A DNA stretch of 64,000 nt from NCBI GenBank assembly GCA_016716425.1, contig JADJWJ010000001.1, positions 307,001 to 371,000 of the forward strand. Direction: 5' to 3'. This document shows positions 26,630-34,701 of this stretch, piece by piece (position 1 is the stretch's first letter; each line of letters opens with the position of its first letter). Position numbers and translations under genes: made by a program. The DNA is from Betaproteobacteria bacterium. GTDB lineage: Bacteria; Pseudomonadota; Gammaproteobacteria; Burkholderiales; Casimicrobiaceae. Below the pieces are notes generated by a model. That model was not told the DNA's origin, made no database searches, and worked only from the letters and a program-made list of their open reading frames with translations.

Positions 26630-27588
26630 GTCTGCTCGCGATCCTGGTGGCGCTCGCGCTCGAGCAGTGGCGCGCGTTCGAGTGGCGCGCAGGCGTGGAG
26701 CGCACGTTCGTCCGGTACACGCGCTCGCTCGAGCGCAAGCTCAACGACGGCACGCGGCAGCACGGGGCCTTTGCCGCGGCCGCCGCCGTGGTGCCGCCGG
26801 TGCTCGTGGCCACGCTCGCTTGGTGGCTGGTCGACGCCGTGCACTGGGGGCTCGGCCTGCTGGTCAACGTGGTGGCCCTGTACTTCCTCATGGGCTTCCG
26901 CCGCTTCAGCCACGCGATCTCCGCGATCGTCGCCGCGCTCGCGGCCGCCGATCTGCCGGCGGCGCGGCGCGCGCTGGTCGCGTGGCGCGGCGGGTCGGCG
27001 GCGGATCTCGGCAGTTCCGAGATCGCGCGGCTTGCGATCGAGCGCGGGCTCGTCGACGCGTACCGGCAGGTGTTCGCCGTGCTGTTCTGGTTCGTCATGC
27101 TGCCGGGCCCGGCGGGCGCCGTCCTCTACCGGGCGGCGGCGCTGCTGGCGGAAGAGTGGAAGGGTCCGGTGCCGGGCGTCGACGCGTCGCCGCTCGTTGA
27201 ATCGCGCGTCGAGTTCGGCCGTCCTGCGCGCGCGCTGCTGGCGGCGCTCGACTGGATCCCGGTCCGGCTGACCGCGCTGTCGTTCGCGATCGTCGGCGAC
27301 TTCGAAGACGCGGTCGCGTGCTGGCGCTCGCAGGCGGCGCGCTGGGCGGCGCAGGAGGGCGGCGCGGCTGCCGGCATCCTGCTTGCGGCCGGTGGCGGCG
27401 CGCTTGGCGTCCAGCTGGGCGGCGTGCTGCCCACGCTCACCGGCGATCCCGACGTGCGGCCGGACCTGGGCGTCGGCGAGCCGGTCGAGCCCGAGGTGCT
27501 GCCGTCCGCGGTCGGCCTCGTCTGGCGCGCGCTGGTGCTCTGGCTGCTGCTGATCCTGCTGCTGACGCTCGCCAACCTCGCGCCCTAG
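26626..27588 (+). CDS. CobD/CbiB-like integral membrane protein
   Basis: 320 residues, GTG start overlapping the preceding stop. It begins SLLAILVALALEQWRAFEWR with hydrophobic segments near 1-20, 50-95, 145-170, 205-230, 245-275 and 298-318. Organisation and the SALxLEQWR-type start resemble the CobD/CbiB (adenosylcobinamide-phosphate synthase)/AmpE group. In beta-proteobacteria many such proteins are annotated as CobD/CbiB family although true cobamide activity is unproven. The window also holds a B12-dependent mutase, but it is 14 kb away and nothing links them directly. Confidence 0.65.
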   Translation: MSLLAILVALALEQWRAFEWRAGVERTFVRYTRSLERKLNDGTRQHGAFAAAAAVVPPVLVATLAWWLVDAVHWGLGLLVNVVALYFLMGFRRFSHAISAIVAALAAADLPAARRALVAWRGGSAADLGSSEIARLAIERGLVDAYRQVFAVLFWFVMLPGPAGAVLYRAAALLAEEWKGPVPGVDASPLVESRVEFGRPARALLAALDWIPVRLTALSFAIVGDFEDAVACWRSQAARWAAQEGGAAAGILLAAGGGALGVQLGGVLPTLTGDPDVRPDLGVGEPVEPEVLPSAVGLVWRALVLWLLLILLLTLANLAP

Positions 27589-27593
27589 ACCGG

Positions 27594-27641
27594 GGGTCTG
27601 ACCCTTAACATGCAATATAGTGCATGTTAAGGGTCAGACCC
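27594..27641. repeat. Perfect 21-bp-arm hairpin with GGGTCTGACCC ends
   Basis: Left arm 27594-27614, loop ATATAG (27615-27620), right arm 27621-27641, with no mismatch. It lies between two convergent genes. The rsgA stop codon falls inside it, so the hairpin encodes the last residues (GSDP) of that protein. It could act as a bidirectional 3'-end structure, but T-tracts are weak (CTCTTG on the right, none on the left). It resembles short palindromic repeats more than a standard terminator. Confidence 0.8.
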
Positions 27642-28541
27642 TCTTGCCTCGCGCAGCAGCGCGTGGAGGAGCGCGAGCCGGTGCGGCGCGACCTTGCCGG
27701 CGGCCACCGCCGCCGCGACAGCGCAGCCCGGCTCGCGGTCGTGGCGGCAGTCGCGGAACCGGCAGCGACCGAGGTAGGGGCGCAACTCCACGAACGCGTG
27801 CGCGAGGACCTCCGGGTCTAGGTGGGCGAGCCCGAAGGCCTTCATCCCCGGTGAGTCGACGATCCACGCGTCGCCGCCGGCGGCTGGCAGCGGATACAGC
27901 GCGGTCGCCGTCGTCGTGTGCCGGCCGGCGTTCAGTGCCTCCGAGACCTCGCTCGTACGCACAGCGGCGTCCGGCACCAGCGCGTTGATCAGCGTCGACT
28001 TGCCCATGCCCGACTGGCCGACCAGCACCGTGTGCTGTGCGGCGAGCCAGGGCAGGACGGGCGCCGGATCGCGCTTCGCGGCCAGCTCGACGACCGGATA
28101 GCCAAGCGCCGCGAACGGTGCGAGGCGTGCGCGCAGCGCGGCGAACGAAGGCAGGTCGGCCTTGTTGGCGACGATGACGAAGCGGCACGCCGTGGACTCG
28201 GCGGCGATCATCCAGCGGTTGAGGAGTTCCTCGTCGAGCGAGAGATCGGGCGCGACCACGGCGGCGATCTGCGTGACGTTCGCCGCCAGCAGCTTCTCCT
28301 TGAACGCGTCCGAGCGCCAGACGAGGTTGCGCCGCGGCGCCACCGCCTCGATCGCGCCGCCGCCAGCCACCCTCCGCACGTCGACCTGGTCGCCGACCGC
28401 GAGCGCGAGCGCGCGGCCCTTCTGCACGCAGTCGACGCGCTCGCCGCCCGGGAGCAGGACCGCGAAGTGCCGGCGGTGGGTGGCCGCGACGAGCCCGCGC
28501 TCCAGACGGGCCGCCGGCTCGTGCGCGCGCGCCGCGCTCAA
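27627..28541 (-). CDS. rsgA: Small ribosomal subunit biogenesis GTPase RsgA
   Basis: 304 residues from a TTG (28541) that overlaps the upstream stop as TTGA. An OB-fold domain (about 15-75) is followed by a circularly permuted GTPase domain: VIVANKADLPS (G4) precedes LVGQSGMGKSTLINALVPDA (G1) and IVDSPGMKAFGL (G3). The C-terminal zinc site CRFRDCRHDREPGC is intact. It helps late 30S maturation. It is translationally coupled to the pterin dehydratase and M48 protease genes. Its last residues (GSDP) are encoded in the palindrome, suggesting the natural C-terminus was altered by it. Confidence 0.93.
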   Translation of the reverse strand: MSAARAHEPAARLERGLVAATHRRHFAVLLPGGERVDCVQKGRALALAVGDQVDVRRVAGGGAIEAVAPRRNLVWRSDAFKEKLLAANVTQIAAVVAPDLSLDEELLNRWMIAAESTACRFVIVANKADLPSFAALRARLAPFAALGYPVVELAAKRDPAPVLPWLAAQHTVLVGQSGMGKSTLINALVPDAAVRTSEVSEALNAGRHTTTATALYPLPAAGGDAWIVDSPGMKAFGLAHLDPEVLAHAFVELRPYLGRCRFRDCRHDREPGCAVAAAVAAGKVAPHRLALLHALLREARGSDP

Positions 28542-28885
28542 GCGTACAGGCGCTCGACCCGGGCGGCGCAGACGACGTCGTTCAACGTCACGCCGCCGGC
28601 GTCGTGCGTCGTGAACGCGACGACGCAGCGCGCGTAGTGCACGCCGAGGTCCGGATGATGGTCCGCGCGCTCCGCGATCCACGCGAGGGCGTTCACGAAG
28701 GCCAGCGTCTGCTGCCAGTTCGCGAACGCGAACGTCTTCTCGAGCTTCCCGCCAGCGCACGACCAGCCGGGCAGCGCCGCCGCGTGCGCGGCGAGTTCGG
28801 CGGCGGACAGCCTCGGTGCGTCCGGGCGGCAGCGCATCGCGGCCAGTTCGGCCACGTGCGTCCCGGGCGGGGCCGCGGCGCTCAC
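28538..28885 (-). CDS. 4a-hydroxytetrahydrobiopterin dehydratase
   Basis: 115 residues from a GTG overlapping the M48 protease stop (GTGA). It has the family signature: LPGWSCAGGKLEKTFAFANW, AFVNALAWIAERADHHPDLG with the catalytic His-His-Pro-Asp, and VVAFTTHDAGGVTLNDVVCA. It dehydrates 4a-carbinolamine formed in aromatic amino acid hydroxylation and can act as a Moco-pathway side enzyme in bacteria. No phenylalanine hydroxylase gene is in the window. Confidence 0.93.
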   Translation of the reverse strand: MSAAAPPGTHVAELAAMRCRPDAPRLSAAELAAHAAALPGWSCAGGKLEKTFAFANWQQTLAFVNALAWIAERADHHPDLGVHYARCVVAFTTHDAGGVTLNDVVCAARVERLYA

Positions 28886-30183
28886 GCGGCCATCGCCACC
28901 GGCGCGCCCGCCAGCGCCTCGATGCGCGCGATGCGGATCGCGGCGGGCGGGTGCGAGTCGTAGAAGGCCGAGTGCAGCGGATCGGGCGTCAGCGTCGCGG
29001 CGTTGTCCTCGTACAGCTTGACGAGCGCCTGCGTCAGCGCGGCCGCCGACGCGTGTCGGGTGGCGAAGGCGTCGGCCTCGAACTCGTGGCGGCGCGAGTA
29101 CTGCGCCGACAGCGGCTCCAGCACGAACGTGAACACGGGCAGCGCGAGCAGGAAGAGCTCGAGCGCCACGCCCGGCCGCTCCAGCGCGATCGGCAGCATC
29201 GCCGCGGGAATGCCGAGCCCCGTATAGAACCAGGGTTCGCGGGCGAGCCACGCGAGCAGCGCGAGCACGGCGAGCGACAGCGCCGCCGACCAGGCGACGC
29301 GCTTGGCCACGTGACGCAGCCTGTAGTGGCCGAGCTCGTGCGCGAGCACGGCCTCGACCTCGTCGGGTGCCAGGCGGTCGAGCAGCGTGTCGAAGAACAC
29401 GATGCGCTTGGCGCGGCCGAAGCCGGTGAAGTACGCGTTGCCGTGCCCGGAGCGCTTCGAGCCGTCCATCACGAACAGCCCGGCGCTGCGGAAGCCGCAG
29501 CGGGCGAGCAGCGCCTCGACACGCGCGCGCGCCGCGGACTCGCCCATCGGCGTGAATTTGTTGAATAACGGTGCGATCACGGTCGGGTAGAGCACGAGGA
29601 TCAGCACCTGGAAGGCCATCCACGCGCCCCAGGCCCACAGCCACCAGTAGGTGCCGGCGGCGCGCATCAGCCACAGCACCAGCACCAGCAGCGGCAAGCC
29701 GAGCGCGGCGGCGACCGCGAGCCCCTTGGCGAGGTCGGCCAGCCACAGCTTGAGCGTCATCCGGTTGAAGCCGAAGCGCTCCTCGATCCGGAACGTGTGG
29801 TACCACGAAAACGGCAGCCCCACCGCGCCGTAGACGACGCCGGCGACCACGAACAGAAGCACGTCGCGGGCGATCGGACCGACCGGCACCGTCTCGGTCC
29901 ACGCGACGATGGCGGCGAGCGCGCCGCCCAGCGTCATCGCCAGCAGCAGCAGCGCGTCCATGGCGGTGTGCAGCATCCCGAGCCGTTGCTTTGCCACCGT
30001 GTAGTCGGCGGCCTTGCGGTGCGCGGTGATGCCGATGCGCGCGGCGAACGCCGCCGGCACGGTCTCGCGGTGCGCGGCGACGTGCGCGACCTGCCGTCGC
30101 GCGAGCCAGAGGCGCATGCCGACGGACGCCGCGAGCGCGGCGACGAACACGACGGTGAAGGCGAACGGAGTCACGGGAGGCAA
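28882..30183 (-). CDS. M48 family metallopeptidase (Ste24/CAAX-protease-like)
   Basis: 433 residues with several membrane segments (about 5-25, 65-90, 100-120, 150-190, 300-350). The zinc motif HELGHYRLRHV lies near residue 285, with the third ligand Glu in RRHEFEADAFATRHA near 365. The overall order matches Ste24-type prenyl proteases, which in bacteria are membrane quality-control peptidases. It is the first gene of a coupled trio with phhB-type and rsgA genes, transcribed divergently from orn across 48 bases. Confidence 0.92.
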   Translation of the reverse strand: MPPVTPFAFTVVFVAALAASVGMRLWLARRQVAHVAAHRETVPAAFAARIGITAHRKAADYTVAKQRLGMLHTAMDALLLLAMTLGGALAAIVAWTETVPVGPIARDVLLFVVAGVVYGAVGLPFSWYHTFRIEERFGFNRMTLKLWLADLAKGLAVAAALGLPLLVLVLWLMRAAGTYWWLWAWGAWMAFQVLILVLYPTVIAPLFNKFTPMGESAARARVEALLARCGFRSAGLFVMDGSKRSGHGNAYFTGFGRAKRIVFFDTLLDRLAPDEVEAVLAHELGHYRLRHVAKRVAWSAALSLAVLALLAWLAREPWFYTGLGIPAAMLPIALERPGVALELFLLALPVFTFVLEPLSAQYSRRHEFEADAFATRHASAAALTQALVKLYEDNAATLTPDPLHSAFYDSHPPAAIRIARIEALAGAPVAMAA

Positions 30184-30231
30184 GCGGGCGGACGTGCGAC
30201 AATTCGGCCGGTCATTCTACGCCACGCGCCC

Positions 30232-30777
30232 ATGCCCCAGGATCCCAACCGCCTGATCTGGATCGACCTCGAGATGACGGGCTTGAAGCCGGACACCGAC
30301 CGCATCATCGAGGTCGCGCTGGTCGTGACGGACCCCGACCTCGCGACGGTCGCCGAGGGGCCGGTCTGGGCCGTGCACCAGGACGACGCCGTGCTCGACG
30401 GCATGGACGCCTGGAACCAGGGCACGCACGGCAAGAGCGGGCTCACCGCCCGCGTGCGGGCGTCCGCGCTCGACGAGCGCACGGTCGAGGCGCAGGCGCT
30501 CGCGTTCCTGCGCGAGCACGTTCCCGCCAAGGCGTCGCCCATGTGCGGCAACTCGATCTGCCAGGACCGACGCTTCCTGGCGCGCTGGATGCCGGAGCTC
30601 GAGGACTGGTTCCACTACCGAAACCTCGACGTGTCGACGCTGAAGGAACTCGCGCGGCGCTGGCAGCCCGACCTCCTGAAGGGCGTGCCCAAGGAGGGCA
30701 AGCACGAGGCGCTCGCCGACGTCTACGAGTCGATTGCGGAACTGAAGTACTACCGCGAGACGTTCATCCGGCCGTGA
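30232..30777 (+). CDS. orn: Oligoribonuclease
   Basis: 181 residues. DEDDh exonuclease residues are visible: LIWIDLEMTGLKPDTDRI (Asp, Glu), GNSICQDRRF (Asp) and GKHEALADV (His, Asp). WNQGTHGKSGLT is also typical of Orn. It degrades 2-5 nt RNAs, including pGpG, to mononucleotides. The ATG at 30232 gives the normal length. The Nudix gene follows 18 bases after its stop. Confidence 0.97.
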   Translation: MPQDPNRLIWIDLEMTGLKPDTDRIIEVALVVTDPDLATVAEGPVWAVHQDDAVLDGMDAWNQGTHGKSGLTARVRASALDERTVEAQALAFLREHVPAKASPMCGNSICQDRRFLARWMPELEDWFHYRNLDVSTLKELARRWQPDLLKGVPKEGKHEALADVYESIAELKYYRETFIRP

Positions 30778-30783
30778 AGACGC

Positions 30784-30789
30784 GATAAT
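30784..30789 (+). promoter_or_regulatory. GATAAT -10-like box 6 bases before the Nudix start codon
   Basis: GATAAT ends 6 bases before the ATG of the Nudix gene, so a transcript started here would be leaderless or nearly so. No Shine-Dalgarno is visible before that ATG. The -35 region is weak. A similar layout (TACAAT six bases before ATG) occurs at 44240-44245. Confidence 0.35.
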
Positions 30790-30795
30790 TCCCGC

Positions 30796-31365
30796 ATGCG
30801 TTTCTGCAGCCACTGCGGGTCGGACCGGATCGAGTCGCGGGTGCCCGACGGCGACACGCTGCCGCGGTTTGTCTGCGCGGCGTGCGGGACGATTCACTAC
30901 CAGAACCCGAAGGTCGTCGTCGGCTGCCTGCCCGAGTGGGAGGGCAGGGTGTTGCTGTGCCGACGCGCCATCGAGCCGCGCCACGGACTGTGGACGCTGC
31001 CGGCGGGCTTCCTCGAAAACGGCGAGACGGTGACCGCCGGTGCCGTGCGCGAGACGCTGGAGGAGGCGCGCGCGCGCGTCGAGGTCGGCGACCTGTACAC
31101 GCTGATCAGCCTGCCGCACATCAACCAGGTCTACATGATGTTCCGCGCCCGGCTCGTCGACCTCGACTTCGGCCCGGGACCGGAGAGCCTCGAGGTCGCG
31201 CTGTTCGACGAGGCCGCCGTGCCGTGGGAGGCGATGGCGTTCCGCACGATCACGCGCACGCTGCGCAACTACTTCCTCGACCGCAAGCTGGGCGCGTTTC
31301 CGCCACGGGTGTCGGCGCTGGAGCGCCGGCCGCCGCTGCCGCCGGACCTGCGCGGCGCCGCGTAG
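30796..31365 (+). CDS. Nudix hydrolase with N-terminal zinc ribbon
   Basis: 189 residues. The N-terminus has a four-Cys ribbon (CSHCGS and CAACGT), as in NADH pyrophosphatase-like proteins. The Nudix box is complete: GFLENGETVTAGAVRETLEE followed by A (final consensus Gly replaced by Ala). It hydrolyses a nucleoside diphosphate derivative such as an ADP-sugar, NADH or FAD; the exact substrate is open. It lies 18 bases after orn, and the last 25 residues are Pro/Arg-rich. Confidence 0.9.
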   Translation: MRFCSHCGSDRIESRVPDGDTLPRFVCAACGTIHYQNPKVVVGCLPEWEGRVLLCRRAIEPRHGLWTLPAGFLENGETVTAGAVRETLEEARARVEVGDLYTLISLPHINQVYMMFRARLVDLDFGPGPESLEVALFDEAAVPWEAMAFRTITRTLRNYFLDRKLGAFPPRVSALERRPPLPPDLRGAA

Positions 31366-31396
31366 CGCCGCGCCGGCATCCGCGGCCGCCGCGCGT

Positions 31397-32620
31397 TCAG
31401 CCGACGACCTGCACGCCCGCGGCCGCGAGCGCCGCGAGCAGTTCGCGCACGTGCGCGTGGCCCGTCGTTTCGACCACGCAGATCACGCGCACCGCCGACA
31501 GGTCGGGCCCGGAGAACGCGCGGTCGTGCACGATCTCCTTGATCGACGCCCCGGTCGTCGCGATGACCTCGGCGAGCCTGGCCAGGCCTCCCGGCCGGTC
31601 GCTGATCGAGACGGTGAACCGGGCCAGACGCCCGTCGGCGACCAGCCCGACCTCGATCACGCGGTCGAGGATCGTGAGGTCGATGTTGCCGCCGCAAAGC
31701 GCGAGCACGACGCGCCTGCCCTTGAGCCCGTCGAGCTTGCCGGCCAGGAACGCGGCGAGCGGCGCCGCGCCCGCGCCCTCGACCACGCTCTTCTCGAGCT
31801 CGATCAGGCGCAGGATCGCGAGCGCGATGCTCGCCTCGTCGACCGTCACGACCTCGTCGACGACGCGCCGCAGCACCGCGAACGGGCGCGCGCCCAGCAG
31901 CGCGACGGCGAGGCCGTCGGCGAGCGTCGGCGCCACCGGCACCGTTACCGGGCGGCCCGCCGCGAGCGCGGCGGTCAGGCACGGCGCGTGCACGGGCTCG
32001 ACGGCGACGACGCGCACGTCGGGGCGCCTGGCCTTGATCACTGTCCCCACGCCGGACAGCAGCCCGCCGCCGCCGACCGGCACGACGACGGCCTCGAGGT
32101 CGGGCACCTGCTCGAGGATCTCGAGCCCCATCGTGCCCTGCCCGGCCATCACGTCCGCGTTGTCGAACGGATGGAGGAACGTGAGCCCGTCGCGCTGCGC
32201 GAGCGCCTCCGCGTGCGCGCGGGCCTCGGTCAGGTCGACGCCGTGCAGCACGACCGAAGCACCCAGCTGCCGGCAGTTGGTGACCTTGATCAGCGCGGCG
32301 AAGCGCGGCATCACGACGGTGACGGGAATGCCGAGCAGGCCGCCGTGGTACGCCACGCCCTGCGCATGGTTGCCGGCCGACGCGGCGATGACACCGCGCC
32401 GGCGCTGCTCCGGGTCGAGCTTCAGCAGTGCGTTGCGCGCGCCGCGCTCCTTGAAGCTGCCGGTGCGCTGCAGGTAGTCGAGCTTGCACCAGACGTGCGC
32501 GCCGGTGAGCTGCGACAGCGGGATCGACTCGACGCACGGCGACTCGTAGATGCCGCCGGCGATGCGCGCCCGCGCCGCCTCGACGTCGGCCAGCGTCAGC
32601 GCGGGGCCGGCGTCAGCCAC
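31397..32620 (-). CDS. ilvA: Threonine ammonia-lyase with ACT domain
   Basis: 407 residues. PLP lysine is in TGSFKERGARNALL near 55, with SAGNHAQGVAYHG near 80 and GGGGLLSGV near 175. A C-terminal ACT domain (about 325-405, FTVSISDRPGGLARLAEVIA) suggests allosteric control. The 407-residue, one-ACT form matches biosynthetic/catabolic IlvA of many proteobacteria rather than the two-ACT E. coli type. It makes 2-oxobutanoate and ammonia from threonine. Its start overlaps the GNAT gene stop by 8 bases. Confidence 0.92.
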   Translation of the reverse strand: MADAGPALTLADVEAARARIAGGIYESPCVESIPLSQLTGAHVWCKLDYLQRTGSFKERGARNALLKLDPEQRRRGVIAASAGNHAQGVAYHGGLLGIPVTVVMPRFAALIKVTNCRQLGASVVLHGVDLTEARAHAEALAQRDGLTFLHPFDNADVMAGQGTMGLEILEQVPDLEAVVVPVGGGGLLSGVGTVIKARRPDVRVVAVEPVHAPCLTAALAAGRPVTVPVAPTLADGLAVALLGARPFAVLRRVVDEVVTVDEASIALAILRLIELEKSVVEGAGAAPLAAFLAGKLDGLKGRRVVLALCGGNIDLTILDRVIEVGLVADGRLARFTVSISDRPGGLARLAEVIATTGASIKEIVHDRAFSGPDLSAVRVICVVETTGHAHVRELLAALAAAGVQVVG

Positions 32621-33023
32621 GGTCGAGCCACGCGCCGACGACGCGCTCGAACGCGGTGCCGCGGGCCGCGAAGCCGCACGCCGCGTAGAACGCCGGGGCG
32701 TCGTCGGTGAACAGGCACACGTGCTGGCCGGGCAGCCGCGCGCACAGCAAGTCGAGCAGCGCGTGGCCGATGCCGCGGCGGCGGTGCGCCGAGTGCGTCC
32801 ACAGGTCGACGACGTACGCGTTGCACACGCCGTCGGACAGCGCCCGCGCCTTGCCGATCACGCGGTCGCCGGCGAACGCGAAGACGACCTCGCGGCTCGC
32901 GCGGAACGAGCGCTCGAGCTCGGCCGGCGTGCGCCCGTTGTCGAAGCGGTCGGCCGCGAGGTCGTGCGTGAGCACCGCCCAGTCGACCCCGTCGCAGGTG
33001 CGGGCGTAGCGGACCGCGGCCAC
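32613..33023 (-). CDS. GNAT family N-acetyltransferase
   Basis: 136 residues, compact GNAT. The acetyl-CoA motif appears as HRRRGIGHALLDLLCARLPG near residue 80, followed by VCLFTDDAPAFYAACGFAARG, the typical last strands. Substrate unknown. It overlaps ilvA by 8 bases, so they share a transcript. Its start abuts a tandem repeat array at 33028-33247, which must lie in its 5' untranslated region or promoter. Confidence 0.88.
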   Translation of the reverse strand: MAAVRYARTCDGVDWAVLTHDLAADRFDNGRTPAELERSFRASREVVFAFAGDRVIGKARALSDGVCNAYVVDLWTHSAHRRRGIGHALLDLLCARLPGQHVCLFTDDAPAFYAACGFAARGTAFERVVGAWLDRG

Positions 33024-33027
33024 GTCA

Positions 33028-33247
33028 GTCCCGAAGGGCCGTCCCGAGGGACTGACCTTCCCCCTCGGGGGGCAGCGAGCGAAGCGAGCGTGGGGGTCGT
33101 ATCCCGTCCCGAAGGGCCGTCCCGAGGGACTGACCTTCCCCCTCGGGGGGCAGCGAGCGAAGCGAGCGTGGGGGTCGTATCCCGTCCCGAAGGGCCGTCC
33201 CGAGGGACTGACCTTCCCCCTCGGGGGGCAGCGAGCGAAGCGAGCAT
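33028..33247. repeat. Three tandem 78-bp GC-rich repeats (family A)
   Basis: Units begin at 33028, 33106 and 33184 with GTCCCGAAGGGCCGTCCCGA; the first two are 78 bp and the third is shortened (about 64 bp). Each contains GGGACTGACCTTCCCC and a half with GGCAGCGAGCGAAGCGAGCG. The first two copies are essentially identical, suggesting recent amplification. An 84-codon reading frame through them encodes repeated RSLRSLPPEGEGQSLGTALR but has no gene features. The array fills the gap between the GNAT gene and the phosphomannomutase gene. Confidence 0.9.
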
Positions 33248-33280
33248 GGTCGACGGGGCGGCGGTGGGGGCCGTTTCATC

Positions 33281-34657
33281 CTAGAACGGCAACGCAGCGT
33301 CGGGCTTCGCGTGTGCGAGCACGCTGCGGAACTCGGCCTGGATGCGCGCGAGCGCCTGCGGGCTGTCGGCCTCGAAGCGCAGCACGACGACCGGCGTGGT
33401 GTTCGACGCGCGGGCGAGCCCGAAGCCGTCGGCGTACTCGACGCGCACGCCGTCGAGGCGGATCACTTCGGTGGCCGTCGGGAACGTCGCGGTCGCGGCG
33501 ATGCGCGCGACGAGCGCGTGCGGCTCGCCTTCGACGCACGGGACGTTGAGTTCCGGCGTGGACAGCGCGTCGGGCAGTGCGGACAGCACGGCCGACGGGT
33601 CGCGCTCGCGCGAGACGATCTCGAGCAGGCGCGCACCGGCGTACAGGCCGTCGTCGAAGCCGTACCAGCGCTCGCCGAAGAACGTGTGGCCGCTCATCTC
33701 GCCGGCGAGCGCCGCCTGCGTCTCCTTCATCTTCGCCTTGATCAGCGAGTGGCCGGTTTTCCACAGCAGCGGTACCCCGCCGTGCCGCGTGATCCACGGC
33801 TTCAGGTTGCGCGTCGACTTGACGTCGTAGATGACGGTGGCGCCCGGCACGCGGGCGAGCAGGTCGGCGGCGAACAGCATCAGCTGCCGGTCCGGGTAGA
33901 TGACGTGGCCGTCGCGGGTGACCACGCCCAGCCGGTCGCCGTCGCCGTCGAACGCGAGGCCCAGCTCGCAGTCGCCTTCCGCGAGCCGGCGGATCAGGTC
34001 GGCGAGGTTCGCAGGCTGCGACGGGTCCGGATGGTGGTTCGGGAAGCGGCCGTCGACGTCGCAGAAGAGGGGGACGACGTCGCATCCCATCGTCCGGTAC
34101 AACATGGGCGCGTACGCGCCGGCCACGCCGTTGCCGCAGTCGACGGCGATCTTCATCGGCCGCGCGAGCTTCACGTCGCCGGCGATCCGGTCGAGGTACG
34201 CGGACCCGATGTCGTGCGTGCGGTACGCGCCGGCGCCGCTCGTGAAGCGGCCTTCCTCGATCCGCACGCGCAGCGCCTCTATGTCGTCGCCGGCGAGCGT
34301 GCCGTCGTCGACGACCATCTTGAGGCCGTTGTAGTCGGGCGGATTGTGGCTGCCGGTCACCATCACGCTGCAGCCGGTGGCGAGGTGCTTCGCCGCGTAG
34401 TACGTCATCGGCGTGACGACCATGCCGAGATCGATCACGTTCGCACCCGCCGCGCGCAGCCCCTCCGCGAGCGCGGCGGAGAGTTCCGGTCCCGACAGCC
34501 GGCCGTCGCGGCCGATGGCGAACGTGTCGCGGCCGCGCTCGCGCGCGAGCGATCCCAGGCCGCGGCCGACCGCGCGCACGACGTCGGGCGTGAGCGTCCG
34601 GCCCACGACGCCGCGGATGTCGTAGGCCTTGAAGATTTCCTTCGGGAGTGTGCTCAT
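33281..34657 (-). CDS. Phosphomannomutase/phosphoglucomutase
   Basis: 458 residues from ATG 34657 (MSTLPKEIFKAYDIRGVVGR). It has the phosphoserine loop VMVTGSHNPPDYNGLKMV near 100, metal loop FDGDGDRLGVV near 235, sugar loop GEMSGHTFF near 320 and C-terminal phosphate-binding domain. It is an AlgC-like enzyme interconverting hexose 1- and 6-phosphates for exopolysaccharide and LPS precursors. Upstream in-frame extension was discarded because it runs through the neighbouring hydrolase. A repeat array lies directly downstream. Confidence 0.95.
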   Translation of the reverse strand: MSTLPKEIFKAYDIRGVVGRTLTPDVVRAVGRGLGSLARERGRDTFAIGRDGRLSGPELSAALAEGLRAAGANVIDLGMVVTPMTYYAAKHLATGCSVMVTGSHNPPDYNGLKMVVDDGTLAGDDIEALRVRIEEGRFTSGAGAYRTHDIGSAYLDRIAGDVKLARPMKIAVDCGNGVAGAYAPMLYRTMGCDVVPLFCDVDGRFPNHHPDPSQPANLADLIRRLAEGDCELGLAFDGDGDRLGVVTRDGHVIYPDRQLMLFAADLLARVPGATVIYDVKSTRNLKPWITRHGGVPLLWKTGHSLIKAKMKETQAALAGEMSGHTFFGERWYGFDDGLYAGARLLEIVSRERDPSAVLSALPDALSTPELNVPCVEGEPHALVARIAATATFPTATEVIRLDGVRVEYADGFGLARASNTTPVVVLRFEADSPQALARIQAEFRSVLAHAKPDAALPF

Positions 34658-34701
34658 GTGGTGAATGCGGGTGGGTGCCGAATCCGGCGATTGTCCCACG
34701 G

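Noticed and set aside
26626..27588. Functional cobalamin biosynthesis gene cobD
   Set aside because: No other cobalamin biosynthesis genes are present and the sequence similarity is only at family level, so no gene symbol was given.
27594..27641. Ordinary bidirectional Rho-independent terminator
   Set aside because: The hairpin is perfect, but neither side has a proper T-run, and the arms are longer than usual, so it is listed as a repeat.
33028..33247. Tandem repeats as a CRISPR array
   Set aside because: Units are contiguous 78-bp copies with no unique spacers and no cas genes nearby; same for 35713-35988 and 63508-63747.
33025..33279. 84-residue protein from the 33028 array
   Set aside because: It only translates the tandem repeat; no start context, no conserved domain.
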